The notes under the pieces are model-generated. The model was not told where the DNA came from, ran no database searches, and worked only from the letters and a program-made list of their open reading frames with translations. Shown here piece by piece: positions 1 through 11,845 of a stretch of DNA of 64,000 bases. Origin of the DNA: Schistosoma haematobium. Taxonomy: Eukaryota > Platyhelminthes > Trematoda > Strigeidida > Schistosomatidae. Each line of letters opens with the position of its first letter. Positions within the stretch are counted from its first letter, which is position 1. A program made the position numbers and the translations under genes. Location: positions 7,040,801-7,104,800 of the forward strand of contig NC_067198.1 in NCBI RefSeq assembly GCF_000699445.3, given 5' to 3'.

Positions 1-847
1 GTCAAAGTGAATGGATACATGAATAAATTCATTTGTACATTCTAGAATGAGAGTGAAATAGAGCACACAAAACCATTTTTGCGAAACAAGGTGTTTTATG
101 ATTGCTATTTGTGTTTATATTAGATAGATTAGCATGATCCGTTGAGATAAGTGAAAATCTATTTTTGGTAGTCCAGCTAATTAAAATAAATGTTACGGTG
201 AGGCCAAAATTTATATTACTATGAAAACAAGCTATTAATAATAATAGTAATTGTACGCCTTTCCTAACTAGATTCTCTCTGAAACACAACCGGTTAATTT
301 CCTAACTTTAATTGTTAATTATATTAATTTGTTGCATTTACATATACAAGATTCTCTATGCATCATTTCTACCAAGTTGCAATGTAGTCATTCAGCTCAG
401 AAAACATGTTATACATAAATGTGACCCCTTGAATGATACACTTTTTCTATTGCTTAATTGAGTTATTATAATAACGGTAAAGTTTCCCAATCTATAGCTC
501 ATGCATACATTGAATCATTCAGTGTACCGTACAATAATATCAATACTATTGTCGCTGGGCAATGGGTTTAATCTGACGTATTTTGACTGACAATCTCTCC
601 CCCAGTTTATATTAATTGTTATTGGATTTTTTTGTCACACTCTTGTTATTAACTGTTAACAACTTCAAGTAACTGACTAAGTGTTTAATATAATCATTTG
701 TTTATCCATGAGTCGGTAGTGCCTAATTATTTGCATACATATCTAACTGCTAATCAGATTGCTTGTCCGGGACCAACACATCAAATTTGGATCGCATGGG
801 CGCAAATCGATACCAGTCGTGCTATCATTCGGTTGACTTTCAATCCT
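1..847. other. AT-rich DNA without recognised genes
   Basis: No open frame here resembles a known family and no repeat signature was recognised. The short frames on both strands have the composition of random AT-rich sequence. Confidence 0.5.
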
Positions 848-1124
848 CTTGTAAATCATGAAACTGAATATCATTTTCTACTTTACACTCCTCGACTTTA
901 CTTGTTCCATTTTGATGAACTGTGTCTATCATGTTTAGATTACCATTGATTTCGATAATATCTCACATTCTGTTTTTCTTACGTCATTAATGCCCTCTTG
1001 ATTTACTGACGTGTAGAGAAACAACTTGAACCGATGCACAATCACACTGAATCCCATGTTGACAATGACTGACTGAATAAATGAATGGTAATCAAAAGCT
1101 TAAAATACATCCAGTTACCGAAGT
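848..1124 (+). repeat. Dispersed repeat R1, copy a
   Basis: This ~277-bp stretch recurs in inverted orientation at 17833-18109 with only a few differences, and both edges are sharp. It shows no recognisable coding domain. Its end contains GACTGACTGAATAAATGAATG, similar in style to short tandem tails of non-LTR elements, so an element 3' end is possible but unproven. Confidence 0.75.
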
Positions 1125-1724
1125 TTGATCATAGTTTCCTTTGATACTTCAAGTTATGATTTAATTTTTCAGAAACTAATAAACGGGTGCACTAGGACAA
1201 AACAAATCTAATTAAAACAATCAGTCTTTTTGATAAATTTGGATGATGCAATGAGAAGACGAAGATAACCAGAACTATGTGATATATCAGCGCAATACAT
1301 GTCAAGCACAATCTAATCATACATATACTTGTGAAGGCATCAGATGCGAAAAATAAAAAGTCAGACAAATGGATGATAAGAAGAAATAAGGATAATGAAG
1401 AGAATAATGGGAAGAACGATGTGAATCTCAGCATGTTGGATAATAAATCAATATTACTCGGGAAGATTCAGGATGAGAAGCAACTGTGTTTGTATTTTCA
1501 TGTGCTCAAGGCTTCAACAAACCTTGGTATACTTCCCAGATAACTTTTGTACAAACCCAAAAAAATGAGTTCAGATCAATCTTATATATTGTTTCTACCA
1601 TGTATTTAGTAATAGAATCAGGTGGATTTTTATTACCAAACACACACACATGTCGATTTGTTATTTGTTATCCAACAGGTGTTGAGTATATGACATGGTT
1701 TCGTGGCATGTAATAAAGCTGCAA

Positions 1725-2105
1725 AGGACTGGCTTGTGTTGGTCCTTCACGACTCTCTGGCTGGGGTCCGAGAGATGATGCTACACAGTGGCTAGAGACG
1801 TTATTAGATATGACTCAGAATAGAAGCCAGTGGCTATCCTGCTGTAACCTTCTTTTACTTTCTTCGTAAAAAGTGGTTGTATCTTCCTTAACTGAAAGAA
1901 TTCTTCTGATTGTACCTTTCCATTCCTTAATTCGTACTATTATTATTATTATTACACTACCTTACACAAATCTCTTCGTTTATCGTTCTCTTTTTTTAAC
2001 GCTCCTTACCTTTTTTCTTTTTCCTTCTCTTTAAATTCTCATTGTTTTGTGAGGCGCACTCTTGTACCAATATTTATGTGTTCAAATAAATAAATAATAA
2101 ATATC
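1725..2105 (+). mobile_element. 3' fragment of a non-LTR retrotransposon
   Basis: Translation of 1765-1845 gives GWGPRDDATQWLETLLDMTQ, which matches the C-terminal part of an abundant schistosome endonuclease/reverse-transcriptase element (compare the better-kept copy at 25869-26249). A pyrimidine-rich 3' UTR follows, with a short ATT run near 1939-1953, and the fragment ends in an AAATAAATAAT tail near 2080-2105. The 5' part is missing. It is a dead, 5'-truncated insertion. Confidence 0.6.
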
Positions 2106-2944
2106 TAACATGGTGAGTTTCACGTCGTTCTTTACAAGTACATGTATGAACGGATTGTGTTTAACATGTATTGTGCTAATATAACATAACTCTGATTATC
2201 TTCGTCAACATTTTTCGAATCCAATTAAATTAAATGACCAAAAAATAAGAGATAGCATGTGAACGTGTCTGAATGACAAGGGAAATGATGAAACATTTCG
2301 ATTGACAAAAGAACTAAATGCCCTATTCGAATATCAGATTTTTCACAATTTCAATCATATCCATTTAGGGATAAACTAAAGTAGTTGATGCAGTATTTCA
2401 TAGAGAGATAATATATGGCAAATTGTTACAAAATTTATTGACCCGATCGAACGCGTAATACAACGATAAACAACTTTAATAAATGGGGTTTGTAGGTTGC
2501 ATCCCAGAATAACTAGATCAAGATCACCGATAGTATTAGATAATAGTAATGTAATATTTTAAATAGGCACCCTCAGCTAGACCTTAAGATTTGGGGTTCG
2601 GTCATTGGTACGTTCATAGATTCACACTGTTAAGAAATTGGAGTAGCTGTAAATTACTTTCTGATTTTGAGTAGTTTTCTAACTACAATCATCAGTGAGA
2701 GATGTAAGTTACAATGAACATTTTGATTGACAAATCAAACAAGTATACACATCTCAGTTAACTTCAGACTATAAATTGCAGAACAGATGTGCAGTATACA
2801 GAAATATGAAATTGTCTCAAGCTAAACAATCTTCAGTAACTGCACTAGCCGACGTAGTCACCTTGAAAATTTATCAGTATGTGTGAGCCAAATAGAAGCT
2901 ATTGCAGTGAGTCCAAATCTGAATATTACTCGTAGTCCATTAAG
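2106..2944. other. Unclassified AT-rich DNA
   Basis: No gene, RNA or repeat recognised. Confidence 0.5.
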
Positions 2945-3147
2945 GTGACTTTTAAAAATAACTTCTGAAACATAAGTTATCAATCATTCATCACAATTAT
3001 ATTTGTATCCTGAAAACTAAAGTCAGCACTGACTTTCCAGTATGTTCATTTCATTTAAGTGAGGTATGGATGTCCTCACTAATTCCATGAAGCCAGTGTT
3101 ATCATCTTTCACCTTTCAGTGGGAATACGGTCGATGATCGACTATAC
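2945..3147 (+). repeat. Dispersed repeat R2, copy a
   Basis: This 203-bp stretch recurs in the same orientation at 17126-17328 with only about three substitutions and no length change. Similarity stops abruptly on both sides. Contains no recognisable domain. Confidence 0.85.
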
Positions 3148-5719
3148 ATATGTTATTAGGTATCATAAACATAGCACAAAATAATCTAATGCAATTATGA
3201 AACTCGCGTGGGTTACTCTCACTTTTAAGTAATGAGAATTTGAAGTAGACAGTAATTCGAATCTGGATTATATACGGGGTACTATTGACTAAATTCTTGG
3301 ATTAACACAGCGTTTTAGTCTGAATCAATTTAAGCCAAATACGTAGCATTGCGTGACGAACAGTCTAAACGAGACCTAACATTGAAGAAAATTTATAGTT
3401 CAAACTCACGGTAAATTCGTAATATTCGTATCCTCTCTTTGACGATAGAACTCAGCAATTGGAATTTAGACAGGCAGTGGTCAAGTAAGTAAAATATTCT
3501 AATGGATAGTTTCTGATGGAAAATAGTTGATATTGGTTAAGCAGAAAGATGAATTCACAATAGGCAGTTAATCTTGTCTCGCTTATACGAGTGGATAGAT
3601 TACAAACAAATGTACGTTCGTGTTACCCTGCGGTCATATTTACGAGTGATTGATTTTTTAACAGGCATATTACACAGGAGCATTTACATGTTGCTAATGC
3701 TTGTTAAATAATCATGATAGCCGATTTTAATTGTAGCTGATTGTTTAAATACTAATCAACATTGATATGAAGCAGAGAGTGTTCACAGTAACTAATTAAC
3801 ATAGGCGACGATAAAAATGAAAAATAATAAATACAGAATGCAACAATAGAGATTATGATAGGTTGCGTTATTTGAAATCTTGTTCACCAGTGTAGATCAC
3901 CAACGTAGACGACCTATGTCGAGGGATTGAGGGACTACTCGAGTTAGACGAGAATTGTGTGACAAACCAGCCAACTTCGAAGTCACACCTCGCGGTCAGC
4001 ACCTAACATGGATCACCTCTTGGAAGTATCAAAGTACTGTGCCTGTTTTGAAAACCGTATAACACAAAGGACGTTATTACGGAAATATATTAGTAAGAAT
4101 GAGTACAGAGCGGATAGTGAATTGAATAGAATGCATAAGTGGTCACTAAACGATGAGTCACTCATTTCAACTGTTTGAACACAACTTTACAGATTCTTAG
4201 TTGAGTCGGAAGTCAGAAGCAGTTTGTGCACAATAATGCTCGTTTCACTGAAAATTTGATTTTTCATCAAATATAAATTTGTTGAACAAACATTTAGTTC
4301 CTCTGAACTGTGCAAAACGAAGTTAGGGAGTCTTTCTCAGGTTAAATTGAGCAGCTTAACGCTTTATTGGGTTTTTACAGATGATACACAAGTTGTTACA
4401 AACATCCAGTTCACTTCACTGATTGAGGCTTGTAAATTTGTTTTACGGATGCATTCATCATAACAGTATCATGTTATCCAACGTTTTTATTTACCCTGAG
4501 TTACCTTCAATGTTTACAGTCCTGCTTATTTCCTTTTGTGCTTGAATACATCCTGTCGTCATTCATCGTACTAGTATCCTATGGTTACATTATTAAGATT
4601 ATAGTCACGTTATGTGTAGTGTCAGTTATTATTTCAAGCCCATATACCTTATTCTAGCTTTCGGACATCCCATTTTATTCATTCTACTCGAGCCATACTT
4701 TGACCTTGTTATTTATTCGCTTATCAATCTAGACTGTTTTTATATGAGCGTTATGTGTGTGCCCTTCTTATCCCATCAATCACATGTCTGTAGCTTTATT
4801 TTGTCTGACTATAAATATTGAGTAACGCTTGACTAAAGGGGAGTTGGCATCCCAGCCGTCTTCCCTGCGTGTCATTTTGCTTTGCTATGATGTTTCGTTC
4901 GCTTCATATACAAAATATATGTATTCACAAATCAATTCTCGTTATTTGACTTATTTAATTCCGTCATTGGCTAACGTGATTTAAGTCGATGATAATATAC
5001 GAGAATAGGCGATAGCAAACATTTATACGATCTAAATAGGAGTCAGATCCACGGGCCACTAAAATGGTGAGCCCTCCAACGAACATCGTCTGATCAGAAT
5101 GACGGCAAATAAAAGGGACCCACAAAAATGGTCAGCCTTTCAACGAATATCGTCGATCCAAATGAGGACAAAATCAAACTACGGGCCTCCACATATGTAT
5201 TTAAATATAATCCTGTATCTTTTCACTCGTATTTTCTCTAGTAGAATTGAGTAAAACTTGTGAACAGAATGACAACAGATTCATTTACTTATATGTTGTC
5301 TTGTTGTTCATCTATTGATTCATGGGATTTTCTGAGATACTAAAGTAACGTATTGTTTATAGAGTTCTACTTAGTTTTCAATGACTGATAATGTAGTACT
5401 GGATAATTCAAGATTATTAATTGCATACTACCACAAGATTTTACTGGAAATTCAGCAAGGTAGTTATTACTATTTTGAACAAACAAGCTGTTAGGAATAA
5501 TTATCTGAATAGATAAGTCCCTTCTCATTTTCTGTGTTCGATTTCTCAACTTTGTTCAGTTTTTTTTCGTTTACACTGCTTAAATTACAAACAGTGACAG
5601 TGTGTTCACATATTCCAAGACGTTACTGTTATACCCTAGTGAAGATTAAACTATGGATAACTTCTGAGAACTATTAATGGACTAATATATATATTCTCAT
5701 TGTCTAACTATTCAGTAAC
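3148..5719. other. Unclassified DNA, no gene supported
   Basis: Nothing coding is supported. At about 5055-5180 two diverged copies of a ~60-bp unit lie in tandem (each contains AAAATGGT, then TCAACGAAYATCGTC, then a GGCAAA or GGACAAA end). The rest is unremarkable AT-rich DNA. Confidence 0.45.
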
Positions 5720-5723
5720 CAGA

Positions 5724-5732
5724 TTATATATA

Positions 5733-5803
<71 letters not shown>
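5724..5803. repeat. TA dinucleotide microsatellite
   Basis: About 80 bp of nearly pure TA with one TATTTATA interruption near its left end. Such tracts can extrude cruciforms and are length-variable. Confidence 0.95.
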
Positions 5804-5805
<2 letters not shown>

Positions 5806-5884
5806 TTATTACAGCTTTATTTTGACTTGTAGATTATTATCATACAAGTTATTGTTCTTAAATTGTGATCAGTTTATTGATTAC

Positions 5885-6050
5885 AGTTTCCCACGTTCAT
5901 AGCCTTTTTTTGACTTGATATTGTGTAAATGTTATTTCCTATTTTATGGTGTGAAGTGGTCTGTTTGGCTGGTATATAAACCAATTATGTTTGAAATAAA
6001 TTATTCGCATGGTGGAAGCTGTTATTGGCGTTCTGGACTCAACTGGAAGG
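5885..6050 (+). promoter_or_regulatory. LTR-like end with TATA, polyA signal and PBS-like TGG
   Basis: In order: TATATAAA at 5974-5980, AATAAA at 5995-6000, a CA end at 6008-6009, and then immediately TGGTGGAAGC. That is the order expected at the right end of a 5' LTR followed by a primer-binding site. No matching second LTR or gag/pol was found, so this is at best an LTR remnant. The start is a guess. Confidence 0.3.
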
Positions 6051-6548
6051 CTAGGAGAACAAAGGACCAGTAAGGATGCTCGGCTTCTCATACCGGTCGA
6101 GCGTCATTGGTTTAGCACAATACAAGATTTAATAAGTCGTATTACGATTGGCGAGTATATCACGTGATAACTAGCCGGGCTTCAAGTCACAAGAGTTACT
6201 AGTTAACAGAATTCTTCCCTACAGATTCATATTATCAACGTGCTCTTTGTTAAATCTATTGATTCGCCTTATTCAGAACTTTTAGCTATATCAGTTTTCA
6301 TCAAACAAACATGAAGCTTACAAAATGAAATGAGAGAGTTCTATAGATTACTCAGTTTTAAAATTTGAGCCTTAAAATATACCGTATATAACAATGGCCT
6401 CAATATCCAAAAAGGGAAAAGAAAGATTCTCTGATACAATACAGCATGCACCAATCCAATCACAATTCACGGAGAAGATTTGGAAGATGTAAAAACCTTT
6501 ACGTATCTGGGCAACATCATTCATGAACAAGGTTGATTTGATGCAGAT

Positions 6549-7013
6549 GTGAAAGCGCGGATCGGTAAAGCAAGAGCAGCATATTTACAACTGAAGAACA
6601 TTTGGAACTCAAAGCAACTGTCAACCAACACCAAGGTCAGGATTTTCAATACAAATGTCGAGACAGTTCTCTTGTATGTGGCGGAAACCTGGAGAACTAC
6701 GAAAGCCATCATCCAGAAAATACAGGTGTTTATTAACAGTTGTCTACTTAAAATACATCATATCCGTTGGCCGGACACTATTAGCAACAACGTACTGTGG
6801 GAGAGAACAAACCAGATCCCAGCGGAGGAAGAAATCAGGAAGAAGCGCTGGAAGTGGATAGGACGCACATTGAGGAAGGCACCGAACTGCGTCACAAGAC
6901 AAGCCCTCACATGGAATCCTGAAGGTCAAAGGAGAAGAGGAAGACCAAAGAACACATTACGCCGAGAAATGGAAATAGACATGAGAAAAACTGTAGTGGC
7001 TGTGCTTCGATAA
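6549..7013 (+). pseudogene. RTE reverse transcriptase C-terminal remnant
   Basis: A 154-codon open frame corresponding to the C-terminal domain downstream of the RT palm in schistosome RTE elements ([20 protein letters not shown], then [19 protein letters not shown] and [12 protein letters not shown]). The first in-frame methionine is not a real start: the frame continues upstream past a TGA at about 6535-6537 into TYLGNIIHEQG. The same TGA occurs in the minus-strand copy at 28.6 kb. The frame ends early because a 136-bp insertion, flanked by a ~35-bp direct repeat, follows DMRK. Not functional. Confidence 0.8.
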
Positions 7014-7200
7014 CTAATCACCCTCCAACCGTTATCGTATAATCTTCAACGATGTTTGAAATCAGAAGGCAAAAAGAAGCAGCTACTACAGATTACGCCG
7101 GGAAACGGAAATAAACATGAGAAAAATGAACAAGAATTGGATGGAATTAGAAAAGAAGGCCCAGGAGAGAGTGGGTTGAAGAATGCTGGTCGGTGAACTA

Positions 7201-7372
7201 TGTTACAATAATGCTTCGAATTATTTGAATTATAGTACGAAGTAAGAGTCCCAGAAATAACGCAATTGAATCAAGAAGTACTAGATAAGCACAAACGAAT
7301 GTACTGTATTTAGAACTGGAAATCAAGCATTCAACAATTACAAAGAAATCATCAGTTCATTAAAGCACCACA
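7201..7372 (-). repeat. 3' LTR of the gag-only element
   Basis: Starts TGTGGTGC and ends GTAACA on the minus strand, pairing with the LTR at 8808-8973. The first ~90 bases (minus strand) are most alike between the two LTRs; the last 30 are most diverged. Only a weak purine-rich stretch (GTGGCGGA) precedes it. Confidence 0.75.
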
Positions 7373-7611
7373 TCCGCCACAGCTTAAATTGGTGTCCAGG
7401 TGTCTGTAATTGATTGCACATCTTCTTAAGTTCATCCTGTGTCTGTCCGACATTGTATTGGATAAAAACTCGGTATTATCTAGAATGTGCTCATTAGTAT
7501 TGGAATTAACAACAGAAATCGGAACACACTCATCTGCTTCCTAGGATTGTATACAATCACCGTGTCAGTTGTATGTCGAAACCACTATCTACAATTTAAA
7601 GCACATATTTC

Positions 7612-8067
7612 TCAGCAATACCCTCCCCCACGAAATAATGTTGGATCTTTATATCCCCAAGCTATAAATGATGTGGCTTCATTTAAAACATATTTCTCAC
7701 ATTGATTAGAGTATATATTGGAAGTGGATTTGTGATAAGGATGAACATCAGTTGATATGAAATCATCCGAATTGTAATCAAAATCGAGGTCATTTAGTAC
7801 TCGTACTTTGCATTGAACAAGTTTCCCACAAGAAACAAATGCATTATGAGGACAAATAATATTTGGTATGACATCAAGCTTTGACTCTTCTGAAATAATT
7901 TCCTCGCATTTATTAAGAATGTCATTGCAGAGTAATGGATCATTAGAAAAATCAGCATCCATCAAAACTAAATCAGGTTTTCGATCATAATTATGTTCAC
8001 TCAACATATTTTCTTCAGATTTGCAAGGAATTTCATCAGAAATATGTGAATCATTAGGAAAAACCAT
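7612..8067 (-). pseudogene. Downstream frame of gag-only LTR element
   Basis: A 151-codon frame in the same register as the gag above it, separated by a TAA at 8101-8103. The product is acidic (DADFSNDP, NKCEEIISEE), has several cysteines and shows no protease DTG motif. Similar acidic segments ending in DPTLFRGGG follow gag in schistosome LTR elements as I recall them. The methionine at 8067 is probably not an initiator; read-through or loss of the TAA would make one gag-plus-tail polyprotein. Function unknown. Confidence 0.55.
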
Positions 8068-8100
8068 ATCTGGTACAATAACATGAGAATTCTGACAAAT

Positions 8101-8796
8101 TTATTGATTAGAAACCGTTGTCTCACAAGGATTCTGAGTTTCATTTAACTCTGAACTGCTATATGACTCTACACTGTCTATTGCAATCGTTGATGAAGAT
8201 AAATCATCATTATAAATACTCGACTTGGTAGAATCAGAATTAAAAGACTTAATATTAGTTGCAATAAGATGAACATTAGTATTACAGACTGACTGAATAT
8301 GTCCAATATCACCACATTTAAAGCACATAGAATTACGAAATTTACATGAATTAAAAGAGTGGAACCTGCCACAGGACAAACCCTGATCAAACTTGTGCCC
8401 ATCTTCGTGAAATGCATTGCAACTCCTCAATGAATTATATGCATAGCCTTGAGTATGCACTGGATTGGGATGACGTAATGTGGTGGAATTTTTTATATCC
8501 TCATGAATTATTTTCCGAAATATTCCTCCTTTACGACATTCGGAATTTGTATAGTGAACATAGTCTAGCAGTAGATCCTTGAGAATTGTATAAGAAAGCG
8601 AAATGGGCTTTTCCGGTAAAGCCAGAGATTTTAATAAGCTATATGCTTTTTTTCCGATGCATGTGAAGAAATGTGCTACAATATTAACATCCTCATCATC
8701 TTTCTTGGTCATAGACCAAATTTCGAACTTTCCAGATTAATCCTCAAAAGCTTCAGAGGTTGAATGAATATCCAACTGTTCCATCACAGGCTCCAT
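8101..8796 (-). pseudogene. gag: LTR-element gag with CCHC zinc knuckle
   Basis: The frame opens at ATG 8796 (MEPVMEQLDIHS), carries a TAA at 8737-8739 (codon 20), then runs open for 203 codons from 8712 to the TAA at 8101. Counted from 8796, the knuckle lies at residues 158-171 (C-x2-C-x4-H-x4-C: CFKCGDIGHIQSVC), preceded by a CGRFHSFNSC segment that resembles a first, incomplete finger. The upstream part (VNIVAHFFTCIG, YSLLKSLALPEKPISL) is capsid-like. The knuckle would bind element RNA during particle assembly. The codon-20 stop makes this copy defective unless initiation occurs at 8712. Confidence 0.8.
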
Positions 8797-8807
8797 CGCG
8801 ACGCCAA

Positions 8808-8973
8808 TGTAGTATTTATAAGTATTTGGATTATAGTATGAGCTAAGAATCCCAGAAATAACGTAATCGTATTAAGAAGTAATAAATAAGCTCGAACGAA
8901 TGTTCTGTATTTGGAATTCGAAATCAAGCATTCAACAATTACAAAGAAATCATCAGTTCATTCAAACACCACA
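8808..8973 (-). repeat. 5' LTR of the gag-only element
   Basis: 166 bp, TGTGGTGTTT to ACTACA on the minus strand, directly followed by T and the PBS-like TGGCGTCGCG. It ends exactly where the RTE sequence resumes at 8974. Confidence 0.8.
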
Positions 8974-9012
8974 GCTGCATTAGGAGTAACAGGCGTAAGT
9001 AAATAAGTAATG

Positions 9013-10421
9013 TAGGAATGTCGATAAGCTGTGAATATGAAAAAAAGTTTATTACTGTATATTCTATGATGTTTCCTGTCTAGTAAACGAATATGATCAT
9101 CACAACACGAACCATATTAAACGATGAGAGCATGACAACCGATTGTGAGTAGTTAAGTCGAGTTCAGTACATGCACACATGCGACGGATCCATTAAACTA
9201 GCCATGTATACCAATATTTATGGTCAATTAGTTTGTAGTATCGAGCATGCTGTTATTTATTTAGTGAGTGCTGTATTTGTTATTTTAGCATATTTCATTT
9301 CAGGCCATGTTTTTTTCCAGGATTTTCGATTGTGCTAGTTTGACGAGTTCTCAGCAAACAGAGGTGGATAAATACAGATCCCTAATAAAAGTTATGCTCT
9401 CATAGTGGCACTCGTTCATCAGATGAACGGAAATGCATACACTTTTTGAGAATTGAGAAACAAATGGTTAACCTAACACATTTTTAGGTAAATAGCTGAC
9501 GTGAAAATGACCATTAGCATACATGGAAATAAGTATTCTATTATTAGTCTCGTCGTGATGAAATGAGGCGGCTCTAATTAGTCATTAGCCTATTTTTGGT
9601 CTAGTAAATGATTCCATTTTTTCTTGAACTGTCACCAAATCCATTGTTCCCATTGTACTATTTTGTCACATATACACGTATGGCTAAATTCCCAGGTCAT
9701 GACCTTTTAACCAAAATAAATAATGGACTGAATTTGTATGGTTAATAGGTTTGTCCACGCTCAAAATCAAAGTAATAGAAACAAAGCCACACTGTTAGTT
9801 GATGGACAGACAAACAGGTATCGAGATGTATGGTTTTTCAATACTGACCTTATCGATCAGCTTAGTCATATTTTGTCTCAGTTTGCAGGTCTATTCATCC
9901 TTGCTCAATCTTAGTGAAAAAAATATTTTGGAAATCATTCACTAAGCAGCTAAGCCTAGCGACAGCAAACGATGCATCTTCAGTTTAAAGTGCTTTAACG
10001 AAAAGGGGATGATAGCTTTGACATCGGACTAGTAACATTTGGGAATTACTGTAAATATATATATATTCACCTTCATGATGCGACCACTTATTCATGTCAT
10101 AAAATAATTGGATCATTTGTTACTCATCTACTTATATTATGATGGAATGAGTATAACTATGTCGTGAATTGATTGGAGTTGGAAACATGAAGAGTTGCAT
10201 CTCAACAAAGTAGACTAAGAGTTACAGAGATATATTCCAACCTGGTTTTACAAGAATGGGAGGAAAGTAATTAGGAATTCTGCTCTTAAACATTTGTGTA
10301 ACTGTGACCGCTCGACTAGCTTACATGTTGATTTGAAGTATATACACGGTTACTTACAACATAAGATGAGACAGATACCGATCTTTTCATACGAGAACAT
10401 GTTCTGTACTTGCAATTAACC

Positions 10422-10473
<52 letters not shown>

Positions 10474-11019
10474 GATGCATTTCAAACTAGGTCGGCTAAC
10501 TGTATACCTGCCCCCCCCGGTATAGTACTGGTTATGGAAGTACGTGTAATAAAATTCACCGATCAGTAAAAACCCCCAAACTAAAGTAAAATTCCTTTTC
10601 GCTTTAAAAATACATAGAGCTTCAGAGAGTATTGGGTACTGTATGATTGATTATTTGTCAACTAGTCGTCAGTGGACTTTTTAATACCTGAACTTTTTGA
10701 ATAGATTATCTAATCTGTAGTCTTAACTGAGCCACATCATGGATATCGATACAAAAATGTAGAACAATATATTTTATAGTATTCTGTCCTAGCCGTCGTG
10801 AAACAGGTGAAATTTAAGTAAATACAGATGCAACTGTCCTCGGAAATTTCACTCAGCGTTTCAGTGTCCCATCCAGCATTATTCTGAATTCGTTTGTTTA
10901 ACTACTTAGAAACTAAAAGTAGACTTTTATTTTTAACATCCAAACCCGAGTGGATGTGGTCAACCACACTGTAGTACAGTTGTAAATAATGAGATGAAAC
11001 GATTATATAAGTGGGTGGC
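9013..11019. other. Unclassified AT-rich DNA in the duplicated block
   Basis: No gene or known element recognised apart from the TTA microsatellite and a short poly(C) run at about 10510. The equivalent stretch in copy 2 is about 20928-22915. Confidence 0.45.
10422..10473. repeat. TTA trinucleotide microsatellite
   Basis: Pure TTA repeat of 52 bp. The duplicated counterpart at 22338-22371 has six fewer units. Confidence 0.95.
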
Positions 11020-11230
11020 ACTATAAATTATGGACGACCTTTAAGGGACGCTAAGGTGGCCTTGAGAATGTCTACCTACTTACTAGAGCTAAATAAGTTA
11101 TAAACCTGTATGAAGAATAAGGATTAAGATTTACAGTTGATGGTTAGGGTTAGGAATTAGATTTAGAGTTTTCATCGCGAACTGATATAAACTAAAATGC
11201 CGAAATGCTCTTTAACCAAATGGATGAGTG
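11020..11230 (+). repeat. Dispersed repeat R3 with telomere-like GGTTAGGGTTAGG
   Basis: Contains GATGGTTAGGGTTAGG and then TTTTCATCGCGAACTGATAT and AATGCCGAAATGCTC. Diverged relatives lie near 53250-53400 (plus) and 56730-57000 (minus), with a possible fourth at 58505-58575, all sharing a TTAGG-rich stretch followed by TTTTCAT. It is a dispersed repeat; the telomere likeness covers only two units. Confidence 0.55.
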
Positions 11231-11845
11231 AATTTCGCAACAAAGACCTGATATCTTAAATCTGACTGGTTCGTCCACAAATCATAGTCTCGCTATTTTA
11301 TTTACCAAACTTGAATACATAGTCTCAATATTTTGTTTTTATTGAACTTTATATCGAGCACAAAGAACAATGTGAATTAGTTTAGTTTATCTGGAAAATA
11401 ATTAATAAAGAACGAGGAATAGTGAACAACTGTCTTATTACCAGCCTGGGTTTTCTCATGAGTGTACGCCAATAACTTCAATATAGACGATACTTAGAAC
11501 CTTCAAGTATTACAGTGACTATATTACTTTTTGAGCATCTTTCCTTGCGGTAAGTGAGCCAATAAAAATGTTTTGATGTATGAATGAAGCATATTGACAG
11601 ACATGGTGTTAAATACTTTTTTTTAAACTTTCAATCTTCATATCTTGAACTAATATGTCTGTTAGTGATCCTACTTTTTATTAATCAGTAGTTTGTTGAC
11701 ATTATTATTGTGATAGGTGGTGTAGATTTGTTGTGGTGATGTACTTATCCCTATTTGTACTCATATTTGGACATTTTTATTTCAAATTTTCTAATATTGA
11801 CAGATTTTATTTTTTACTTTGTACCCTCTTGAATTCTGATTTATT

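Larger units (their letters stand above)
7201..8973 (-). mobile_element. Gag-only LTR retrotransposon nested in the RTE copy
   Basis: Two direct repeats of 172 bp (7201-7372) and 166 bp (8808-8973), roughly 85% alike by eye, begin TG and end CA and flank 1.4 kb of internal sequence. On the minus strand the 5' LTR ends ...ACTACA and, after one T, comes TGGCGTCGCGATGG, a plausible primer-binding site overlapping the gag start codon. The inside encodes a zinc-knuckle gag and a second short in-frame segment, then reaches the 3' LTR. There is no protease, reverse transcriptase, RNase H or integrase, and no room for them. No target-site duplication is obvious. This is best read as a non-autonomous gag-bearing LTR element. 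Confidence 0.8.
6393..9012 (+). mobile_element. RTE-type non-LTR element, 5'-truncated, interrupted by an LTR element
   Basis: The element begins abruptly at about 6393 in the middle of the reverse-transcriptase frame (NIQKGK region) and runs to 7200. It is broken by a 1773-bp LTR element (7201-8973) and resumes at 8974 with GCTGCATTAGGAGTAACAGG and a short GTAA-repeat tail ending about 9012. The intact copies at 13300-13378 and 25200-25274 show this stretch uninterrupted, which proves the nested insertion. GTAA/TAAG tandem tails and 5' truncation are typical of the RTE clade. Confidence 0.85.

Noticed and set aside
698..949. 83-codon plus-strand frame partly inside repeat R1
   Set aside because: No domain, repeat-derived, and the inverted copy of R1 does not keep the frame upstream.
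1331..1543. Charged 70-codon plus-strand frame (KNKKSDKWMIRRNKDNEENN)
   Set aside because: Low-complexity composition expected from purine-rich DNA; overlaps another open frame and has no supporting signals.
11140..11160. Interstitial telomere array
   Set aside because: Only two TTAGGG-like units, inside a dispersed repeat.
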